Below are positions 58,558 through 64,000 of a stretch of DNA of 64,000 bases, one piece after another. Under the pieces are notes generated by a model, which did no database searches, was not told where the DNA came from, and saw nothing but the letters and a program-made list of their open reading frames with translations. Position 1 is the first letter of the stretch, and each line of letters starts with the position of its first letter. Both the position numbers and the translations under genes were made by a program. The stretch is from Amycolatopsis taiwanensis DSM 45107 (GTDB lineage Bacteria > Actinomycetota > Actinomycetes > Mycobacteriales > Pseudonocardiaceae), in NCBI RefSeq assembly GCF_000519205.1, contig NZ_JAFB01000031.1, positions 1 to 64,000 on the forward strand. The letters are read 5' to 3'.

Positions 58558-59718
58558 ATGGAACAGCAGATGCGCAGAGACATAGATCCAAGGAAGCATG
58601 AGACAAGCCGACACATAGAAAGGATGCCTGAGCCCAAGGGGCCTTCTTGGAGGCCCATCTACCCCCATCAGTACGGCGCTTTCGCCCCGTCGCTCTTCAC
58701 CGGACGCCCTGCCCCGCGCAGGACATACACGATAACAGAGTTAGATTCGCTTGGAGGAGACGCCGACGCATATTCCATCAGTGAATCCGGGCAGGTTGTC
58801 GGCTGGTCCAAACTAGTTGACAACAAGACCACACATGCCGTGCTGTGGCAAGACGGACAACCAATCGATTTGGGTACGCTGGACAATGATGACTACAGCT
58901 ACGCCACCGGCATTGATAACTTTGGGCGAGTGGCCGGCACTTCGGGATCATATACCCGCATAGTCGACACGTGGGATGCCCAGCGAGCTTTTTCCTGGGA
59001 CAAGGGAACCATGACACCGGTCAAAATGCTGCCAGGCGATTTGCTTAACTCAGCAGGGCGCAGTAATCCGCAGGGTCAGATTGTTGGGATGTCGTGGCAC
59101 GGCCGCGGTACGACGTATCGAGGACAGGCCTTTTTGGAGAGCGGCGGAACCGTTATTGATCTAGGGACTCTGAATGTGGGCGGACGTAGGTCGATAGCAA
59201 ACGCGGCCAACGATTCGGGTCAAGTCGTTGGGATGTCAGAAGCCCCCAGTAACCCCAACAACAGCGACGCTTTCCTGTACAGCAATGGAGAAATGATCGA
59301 CCTCGGTAGCCTAGGCGGAAACTGGTGTAGCGCGTATGACATTAATAGCAGCGGGCAGATTGTGGGTTTCTCATATACCGCAAGCAACAAGGACGTAGAT
59401 AGGCGCGCCTTTATCTACGACGGAGGCGCAATGACTGAGCTTCCCACGTTGTTCGGCTCCCAGACCTTCGCCTTTGGGATTAATGACCTCGGCGAGATCG
59501 TGGGCGCAAGTAACACTCAGCCAGATCAAATCGGATCGTCGAAGTCGAAAGCGTTCATCTTGTGGGATGGCGCGATGTATGACTTGAATGATCTTATTCC
59601 GCCGGGTTCCGGTTGGGAACTTTGGAAAGCGTCGGATATCAACGACAAGGGACAGATCGTGGGCTCGGGTTACAAGAGTAGCGGTCAATATGGAGCCTTC
59701 TTGCTTACTCCGGTGTAG
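58558..59718 (+). CDS. HAF-repeat protein (extracellular-repeat type)
   Basis: This 386-residue protein is made of about seven degenerate repeats of 45-50 residues. Examples are AYSISESGQVVGWS followed by HAVLWQDGQPIDLGTL, then ANDSGQVVGMSE with DAFLYSNGEMIDLGSLGG, and later INDLGEIVGASN with AFILWDGAMYDLNDL. The pattern xINxxGQIVGxSxxxxxxxRAFLWxxGxMxDLGTLGG defines HAF repeats, which probably form a beta-propeller. No signal peptide is seen at the ATG chosen (58558). GTG 58540 and ATG 58570 or 58624 are alternatives, and none has a clear ribosome site. GC is lower than in the catabolic operons, indicating transfer. The function is unknown. Confidence 0.75.
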   Translation: MEQQMRRDIDPRKHETSRHIERMPEPKGPSWRPIYPHQYGAFAPSLFTGRPAPRRTYTITELDSLGGDADAYSISESGQVVGWSKLVDNKTTHAVLWQDGQPIDLGTLDNDDYSYATGIDNFGRVAGTSGSYTRIVDTWDAQRAFSWDKGTMTPVKMLPGDLLNSAGRSNPQGQIVGMSWHGRGTTYRGQAFLESGGTVIDLGTLNVGGRRSIANAANDSGQVVGMSEAPSNPNNSDAFLYSNGEMIDLGSLGGNWCSAYDINSSGQIVGFSYTASNKDVDRRAFIYDGGAMTELPTLFGSQTFAFGINDLGEIVGASNTQPDQIGSSKSKAFILWDGAMYDLNDLIPPGSGWELWKASDINDKGQIVGSGYKSSGQYGAFLLTPV

Positions 59719-59764
59719 CGCGAAGAGAGTATCGCGAGCCTAGTGTGTCGTAATGAAATGGGTG

Positions 59765-60392
59765 TTACGAGTTGTTGGCGATCATTTTCCTGAAGTCTCG
59801 GTGAAGCAGGCGAACTTTGGTGATGATGTCGCCGGGTTTGGCAGTCCAGGTAAACGGTTGAGCATCCTGGTTCCAGTTGATGATGTAGTTGTTGATGGTG
59901 TCGATGAGTTGCCGCAGAGACCCGAAGGTTCCCCGGCGGATTGCTTGGCGAGTGATGATGCCGAACCAGATTTCGATTTGGTTGAGCCAAGAGCTTCCAG
60001 TGGGGGTGAAATGGAACTTCACGTTCGGGTGCTTGGTGAGCCATTTTTCGACATCGGTGCCGTCATGGGTGGAGAGATTGTCGAGTATGACATGAATTTC
60101 GCGATCGCCGTGCGGTTTGACGATCTCGTCCATGAACTTGATGAATTCGGCGGCACGTCGGCGCGGGAAGCAACGTCCTACGACCTCACCGGTGCCGACA
60201 TTGAGGGAGCCGAACAGATTCGTGGTGCCATGCCGCACGTACTCGTGGGTGCGCTGCGCGGTCTTGCCGAAGTCCAGCGGCAACATCGGCTGTGCCCGAT
60301 CGAGCGCCTGGACCCCGCTCTTCTCGTCCACCGACAGCACGATCGCCCCTCGGGCGGATCAAGATACAGGCCGACAACATCGAACACCTTCG
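59765..60392 (-). pseudogene. IS630-family transposase, 5'-truncated and frameshifted
   Basis: The open part (60340 to 59765) encodes the C-terminal catalytic half of an IS630/Tc1-type transposase. LSVDEKSGVQALDRAQPMLP has the first Asp, VILDNLSTHDGTDVEKWL the second, and TPTGSSWLNQIEIWFGIITR the Glu. Just upstream, KVFDVVGLYLDPPEG continues in a second frame, one G missing from the run near 60348. The rest of the N-terminus is replaced by another transposase fragment. The DDE half could still be translated, but a functional protein is unlikely. Confidence 0.8.
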
Positions 60393-60555
60393 AGGCCGCC
60401 GTTCCCGGAATCACACCAACGCGAACAGTGCCTGGCGAAAGCACGACAACGCCCGCGATCCCGGACGAGTGCCCAGCTCACGGCGGTGGGCGGCCAACAG
60501 ACGCGACAGGAACCACACCAGTTCGCGCGGCAGCGTCGAGTATGGCAGGATAGGT
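60393..60555 (-). pseudogene. N-terminal fragment of an IS5-type (HTH_Tnp_4) transposase
   Basis: Leftward reading gives PRELVWFLSRLLAAHRRELG, then SRALSCFRQALFALV, a TGA, then FRERRP. This matches the N-terminus of a group of IS5-like transposases (xLLAAHRRRxGTRxxxRALTxxxQAxLxLxWFRD), with the conserved Trp codon turned into TGA. It abuts the IS630 relic, showing two layers of insertion. Between 60556 and 60808 no gene is visible; it should contain the promoter of the protease gene. Confidence 0.5.
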
Positions 60556-60808
60556 AACCAGGGAGCCCTCACGGGATGAAGCTGATCTTGACAGACTGCT
60601 TCCTTTCAGGGGTTTCGCCCGTCATCCGGCCACGACACACAACTGGGCCTGGTACGAACACGAGACCAGGCTGGAGTTCCTGGGAACCGCTCGGTGGTCA
60701 CGTCGCCGCCCAAATCACCCACGATGGGTGATGTGCGACGTCGTTTGTGGTGATGAAGTTAAATTTTTAATGCCTATCTCGGGCACACCCGTCTTGGAAG
60801 GCAAGTTA

Positions 60809-61609
60809 ATGGAGGTTCTGGGGTTGGTGGGACTTCCGGCGCTTATGGCGATATCCAGTGGCCGGAGGCAGGTCGTAGTTGGATTAATTGACGGACCTGT
60901 TTTCCTAGGTCATCAGAACTTGGCTACGGCGAGTATTCGGGAGATTCCGCGCATGTCGGGCGGATGCACGCGGACGAGTAGTTTGGCGTGTCGTCACGGA
61001 ACGTTCGTCGCTGGGATTTTTGCGGCGACTCGGCGTTCGTCAGCCCCGGCCATCTGTCCTGATTGCAGCCTGCTCGTCCGACCGATTTTCAGCGAGTCTG
61101 TCGTTGAGCGTGAGCAGCTGCCAAGCGCGACACCTCAGCAGTTAGCCCAAGCTCTTTGCGACTGCGTCAGGGCCGGCGCCTGGATAGTGAACCTAAGCTC
61201 ATCCATGGCAGCGCCGTCCGCCAGTGCCCAGCACCAATTGTGCGAGGCTTTGGATTTCGCGGCCGGTAAGGGCGTTTTGGTGGTTGCGGCGGCGGGCAAT
61301 CAAGGAAGTCTCGGCAGCAGCGCCATTACTCGCCATCCCTGGGTGATCCCAGTAGTGGGGTATGGTACCGATGGGCGGCTGATGCCGCAGTCGAACCTTG
61401 GCAGCTCGTCAGGGAAACGTGGTGTGGGAGCTCCCGGCGAGGGTATTACCAGCATTGCCCCCGACGGTGGGTCGGTGACGTTAAGTGGGACGAGCGTTGC
61501 TGCGGCCGTTGTCACGGCGTCAGTTGCGTTATTGTGGTCACTATTTCCACATGCTTCGGCGCTCGAGGTGAAAAGTGCCGTCGTCTCTTCTCCGAGACAA
61601 CGTTGTTGA
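60809..61609 (+). CDS. S8 subtilisin-like protease of the PatA/PatG (cyanobactin maturation) type
   Basis: ATG 60809 is chosen: GGAAGG precedes it by 8 nt and the family opening follows (LVGLPALMAISSGRRQVVVG). The 266-residue product holds a full catalytic set. Asp is in VVVGLIDGPVFLGHQNL, His in CRHGTFVAGIFAA, the oxyanion Asn in VVAAAGNQGSLGS and the nucleophile in LSGTSVAAAVVTA. ICPDCSLLVRPIFSES is typical of proteases that process cyanobactin-like precursors. A TGA at 61607-61609 ends it. In the same frame the sequence then continues NVVAPLLDSWNAYQML to 61696, the normal end of this family, so this TGA is probably a nonsense change just after the catalytic domain. It is the likely leader peptidase for the peptides at 63004 and 63345. 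Confidence 0.85.
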   Translation: MEVLGLVGLPALMAISSGRRQVVVGLIDGPVFLGHQNLATASIREIPRMSGGCTRTSSLACRHGTFVAGIFAATRRSSAPAICPDCSLLVRPIFSESVVEREQLPSATPQQLAQALCDCVRAGAWIVNLSSSMAAPSASAQHQLCEALDFAAGKGVLVVAAAGNQGSLGSSAITRHPWVIPVVGYGTDGRLMPQSNLGSSSGKRGVGAPGEGITSIAPDGGSVTLSGTSVAAAVVTASVALLWSLFPHASALEVKSAVVSSPRQRC

Positions 61610-61682
61610 AATGTTGTGGCTCCGTTGCTGGACTCCTGGAATGCGTATCAGATGTTGACAAGGGTGCCGAGAGGAGGACCCG

Positions 61683-61898
61683 TTGACAACACATGAGAAA
61701 CGAATTGGAAACAACTGCACGGGCAGCGAAGAGCGGAAGCCTCCACATCGGGTAAGACTCCCTGGGTTTATCAAAGAGGAAGACATTGGTTTGGGTGATG
61801 TCGTCAAGAGAGCGACCTCGGTTATCGGGATCCGGCCATGTGCCGGGTGCGCTGAACGCGCTCGTCGATTGAACCGCTGGATCACTTTCTCGAAGTAG
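61683..61898 (+). CDS. small CxxC protein of the peptide-type cluster (71 aa)
   Basis: TTG 61683 is the start, with a strong GAGGAGG 5 nt upstream. The 71-residue product has a variable basic N-terminus and a conserved-looking C-terminal half. That half reads LPGFIKEEDIGLGDVVKRAT followed by SVIGIRPCAGCAERARRLNR and WITFSK. The CAGC pair could bind metal or act in thiol exchange, attractive next to precursors rich in cysteine. Short proteins with GLGDxxKRxTxxxGIxPCxGCxxRAxxLNRW are seen in other bacteria, without known function. It lies between the protease and the PatG-C-like gene on the same strand and is probably co-transcribed. Confidence 0.65.
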   Translation: MTTHEKRIGNNCTGSEERKPPHRVRLPGFIKEEDIGLGDVVKRATSVIGIRPCAGCAERARRLNRWITFSK

Positions 61899-61932
61899 TT
61901 CCTAAGGCCGCGACGCGAGATATGGGGTAATA

Positions 61933-62862
61933 ATGGAGCAGGTTGAAATTGCCGAGCAGCAAAACCCGTCCTCCGCGCCGGGTGAAGATTACGCAGGCTC
62001 CGCGGCGGCCGGTGAAGCTGCACCGGCGAGGCCTGCCGATGGAGGGCTGTCCGCTGTTCCCGGCTCCGATACGACAGAACCTCCGACGACGCCTTCCTTC
62101 GTGTTTGCGCTGGGTAAAGTGGAGCCGCGGTTCCCCAGTCCCTCGGTGGAAAAAGAATTCACCCAGGTGGCCGCACGGGAGGAGACTGAGGGACAAACCG
62201 ACCGACAGATGCTCCGTTCCGTGCTGGGAGAGCGGAACAACCGCTACCTGGCGCGTCAAATGTGTTGGGTGTTTACAATCGAGGGGCTAGAAACCTATCT
62301 GTTAGTCCCTCGTGACCCTGCCGACGTCGAGTTATTGATCGAGGCCGTGCGACCTGAACCCCAACCCGCCGATCTCGACGTTGTGATCGGTCAGCGCGGG
62401 CCCCTTGCCCCAGCGGAAGCGTGTGGAGGACTGATAGTCCCCGTTGTCGCATTCGACAATCTATACTCCTTCGAGCGCGACGAACTAATCACTGCAATCC
62501 CCCGACCGGAGGAGGAAGACGAGGAGTACTTTCGGGCCACGGCTGCCGAGTTGCTGGACAGGATTCTACGTATCGCGGATAATGCCGGAAATACCGATGA
62601 GCACCGAGCACTCAATTTTTTGGCGGTGCGCTACCCTGCTATCTATGTCAGAACCGCCGAGGCCCATCGCGCTGGCGCCTCGCTCACTGAAGTCCAGGTT
62701 CGGCCTTCACCACTCAGTCGCACCCGACGGATCGTCGACACTATTTTCTCGTACACCGACCGGCGTACCGACGTAACCGAGAAATACTTCGCGCGAGTTG
62801 ACGTGACCGAGGAGTTCCCATTTCTTGTCACCAAGCTCTCACCATACTACGACCGCCCCTGA
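61933..62862 (+). CDS. protein resembling the C-terminal domain of PatG-type proteases
   Basis: ATG 61933 opens a 309-residue protein. The first 55 residues are a Pro/Ala/Glu-rich linker. From FVFALGKVEPRFPSPSVEKE onward it follows the domain found behind the subtilisin unit in PatG-like cyanobactin macrocyclases: ERNNRYLARQMCWVFTIEGL, ETYLLVPRDP, LDVVIGQRGPLAPAEACGGL and VPVVAFDNLYSF. The C-terminal part (HRALNFLAVRYPAIYVRTAE and YTDRRTDVTEKYFARVDVTE) contains the rest of that module. Here protease and accessory domain are encoded separately, a split PatG-like arrangement. It may recognise precursor peptides. The domain's function is not established. Confidence 0.75.
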   Translation: MEQVEIAEQQNPSSAPGEDYAGSAAAGEAAPARPADGGLSAVPGSDTTEPPTTPSFVFALGKVEPRFPSPSVEKEFTQVAAREETEGQTDRQMLRSVLGERNNRYLARQMCWVFTIEGLETYLLVPRDPADVELLIEAVRPEPQPADLDVVIGQRGPLAPAEACGGLIVPVVAFDNLYSFERDELITAIPRPEEEDEEYFRATAAELLDRILRIADNAGNTDEHRALNFLAVRYPAIYVRTAEAHRAGASLTEVQVRPSPLSRTRRIVDTIFSYTDRRTDVTEKYFARVDVTEEFPFLVTKLSPYYDRP

Positions 62863-63003
62863 CCGCGAACGGAGGTACTACGAGAATGAACTATTCACGT
62901 GAAAGCGCGAGGAGGCAGGGAAGGAATTCACTCACGGCAAACAAAACCTACATGAATATCGTACAGAACAGTTCCACAAGGAGAACGAATTTTAGGAGAA
63001 AAA

Positions 63004-63240
63004 ATGTTGCCAGGCTTCACGGCACAAAGCAACATAGCGCGGGCCACCGCTAGATATATTGCCAGGAGATCGAGCTGGCCCATTAATGTTCGCAGAATCA
63101 TGCCGCAACAGTCTTGGAGCAACTGTAGCCCTGATGGACGGCTTTGCTACACTTGCTTCTACACAGCCAGTGGTGACTGTATGTGCAACTGGTTCTACGA
63201 TGGGGTCTGGTATGGCACAACCGATTGCGGGAGCGGCTAG
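63004..63240 (+). CDS. putative precursor peptide 1, PGFTA leader and six-Cys core
   Basis: ATG 63004 is preceded by AGGAGAA at ideal distance. The 78-residue peptide begins MLPGFTAQSNIARATARY, a basic leader. It then reaches the junction IMPQQSWSNC and ends in a C-terminal half with six Cys, three Tyr-rich turns and several Trp (for example CYTCFYTASGDCMCNWFYDG). Positions of PGFTA near the start and PQxxW before the first core Cys are shared with the peptide at 63345, while the rest differs. Short proteins opening with PGFTA occur beside PatA-like proteases in other genomes and are generally taken for precursors. Export and modification are inferred, not seen. Confidence 0.7.
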   Translation: MLPGFTAQSNIARATARYIARRSSWPINVRRIMPQQSWSNCSPDGRLCYTCFYTASGDCMCNWFYDGVWYGTTDCGSG

Positions 63241-63344
63241 ATCTTTACCCTTCACTAACAGAATAACTTCACTATCGCGCTATTTAAGGTTGCATGAATG
63301 GATCAGCGAAGAAGCGCCGAAGTTAGTTTAAGGAGTTGTTGGAG

Positions 63345-63593
63345 ATGGGAGTGCCTGGTTTTACAGCTGACGTTACCGAACGGTCACAGCAGCGTTACTG
63401 GATGACTTCCGAATATGCATCAGCGCCACGCGAGGCGGACGTCATAGTGCCGCAAGCTTGGTGGGAATGCTGCAGCAGGCCGTATGCGTCGAGCATGTGT
63501 CAGTATTGGCTCTCGCTGTGCTGCCTGGGGTACGCGCCCTGCGACCCGGCGATAGACATCTGCGGCTGCTATTGCTGTCCCTACACCTGGTAA
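63345..63593 (+). CDS. putative precursor peptide 2, PGFTA leader and ten-Cys core
   Basis: ATG 63345 (AAGGAG nine nt upstream; a TTG at 63336 would add three residues) opens an 82-residue peptide. The leader is MGVPGFTADVTERSQQRYWM. The junction VPQAWWECC is followed by an unusually cysteine-rich core with ten Cys among 40 residues (CCSRPYASSMCQYW, then CCLGYAPC, then ICGCYCCPYTW). Compared with peptide 1 only PGFTA, the PQxxW junction and the richness in Cys, Trp and Tyr are common. Such a pattern suggests a conserved recognition leader and a hypervariable product. Multiple disulfides, metal binding or another Cys modification are all possible. Confidence 0.7.
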   Translation: MGVPGFTADVTERSQQRYWMTSEYASAPREADVIVPQAWWECCSRPYASSMCQYWLSLCCLGYAPCDPAIDICGCYCCPYTW

Positions 63594-63649
63594 TCGACGT
63601 CGTATCTACGTCTAGTCCCGCCCCCGACCAGTTTGGTCTGTCGCGTTGG

Positions 63650-64000
63650 GGCGCAGCCAGTGGGTAGAGGTGGTTTGCGTGGCGCTCCAGGGCAGCAGTT
63701 GGCCGAGGCGTTTCTACAGGTGGTCGTAGCGGCGAGTGGATAAGGCACGGCCGTCGCGGTAACGCAGGAGTTGGTCGTGGGCAGGATCGGGCCGCGGCTG
63801 GCGGCGTGGTCGGCCAGGCTCTGTGCCAGGCGTGGCTGATGGGTTGCCAGCGGGTTCCCGTACCTGGACCAGGTACTGCTCGGTATCGAGGTCGGCCAGG
63901 CGTAGGGCGAGCGCGGCGGTAGGGCGTTTCGGTGTGCAGCTCCAGCAGCACCGCGTCGAGCTGCCGCGGGCCGGGACGGATGGCTCGGCCGCCGAGGAGA
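63650..64000 (-). pseudogene. tyrosine recombinase/integrase, degenerate, runs off window
   Basis: Leftward frames give, in order, RQLDAVLLELHTETPYRR, LRLADLDTEQYLVQVRE, GTRWQPISHAW, DQLLRYRDGRALSTRRYDHL and LPWSATQTTSTHWLR. They correspond to the catalytic half of an XerC/D-like recombinase found in actinobacterial integrative elements, including the first part of the HxxR box (HWLRH). At least three frameshifts, a stop after YDHL and the loss of the segment carrying the catalytic Tyr make it inactive. It marks the right border of the remnant-rich segment. Confidence 0.7.

Noticed and set aside
62886-63053. 55-codon frame beginning MNYSRESARRQG just before precursor peptide 1
   Set aside because: It has a GGAGG upstream but overlaps the peptide gene by 50 bases in another frame and lacks the PGFTA and PQxxW motifs; more likely untranslated leader.
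63059-63331. 90-codon frame overlapping peptide 1
   Set aside because: It lies in a different frame over the Cys-rich gene, has no ribosome site and no motif; treated as a shadow.
1-64000. CRISPR arrays or other regularly spaced repeats
   Set aside because: No repeated 25-40-bp units with regular spacers were noticed anywhere in the window.
1-64000. rRNA genes and classical tRNA genes
   Set aside because: No conserved rRNA segments or complete cloverleaf patterns were recognised by eye; a covariance-model scan would be needed to exclude small RNAs.

Overview
This is a high-GC actinomycete window. The evidence is dense GTG/TTG starts, ATGA/GTGA gene overlaps, an AfsR/SARP-type regulator, P450/3Fe-4S ferredoxin genes and long GC hairpins without U-tracts. 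An Amycolatopsis- or Saccharopolyspora-like genome (Pseudonocardiales) is plausible, but nothing here fixes the genus. It reads as accessory chromosome: intact catabolic and transport operons separated by decayed genes and insertion-sequence remnants.

Layout. Positions 1-4000 hold decayed or orphan genes, an IS5-family deletion derivative and a phage-T4-beta-like protein. Positions 4079-13742 form a LacI-controlled catabolic locus: an MHS-type transporter, a LacI regulator, a solute-binding-like protein without signal peptide, an acyl-CoA ligase, a CaiB-type CoA-transferase, an enoyl-CoA hydratase, a KDPG-aldolase-like protein and a PfkB sugar kinase. Two matching 20-bp operators flank the regulator. 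Positions 13929-18962 carry an exported YncE/phosphoesterase protein and a two-gene ABC exporter. Positions 20018-21424 carry a short Rho paralogue followed by the tail of a Hint-type polymorphic toxin.

Positions 21886-36869 form a divergent catabolic regulon. The leftward arm has a CaiB transferase, a CitE-like lyase, a cyclase-family hydrolase and an MmgE/PrpD protein. The rightward arm has a five-gene branched-chain-amino-acid-type ABC importer, a second MmgE/PrpD protein, an Asp/Glu-racemase-family protein, an FAD oxidoreductase and a hydantoinase-like amidohydrolase. A convergent IclR gene ends it. The same inverted repeat (CGTTYC-N7-GGAACR) lies upstream of both arms and of the IclR gene, which ties them into one regulon.

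Positions 37224-42787 contain a cysteine dioxygenase/rhodanese pair, a complete 891-bp IS5-family element inserted in the stop codon of an FMN monooxygenase gene, an MHS transporter and a WrbA-like flavoprotein. Positions 43793-51448 contain a large SARP-type regulator, then a drug-efflux MFS gene preceded by three 11-bp-spaced heptamers, then a P450/ferredoxin/ferredoxin-reductase/P450 operon. In that operon one P450 has lost about 60 residues and the reductase is truncated. Positions 51976-56225 encode a compact SsuABC-like ABC operon with a DUF4242-like and an acyl-CoA-dehydrogenase-like protein.

From about 56.2 kb to the end the DNA looks lower in GC and is full of remnants (IS110, IS630, IS5-type, a tyrosine recombinase). 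Embedded there is the most unusual locus: a PatA/PatG-type subtilisin protease, a small CxxC protein, a protein resembling the PatG C-terminal domain, and two small proteins that share a PGFTA leader motif, a PQxxW junction motif and Cys/Trp/Tyr-rich C-termini. It looks like a ribosomally synthesised peptide cluster, with no classical cyanobactin YcaO enzyme in view.
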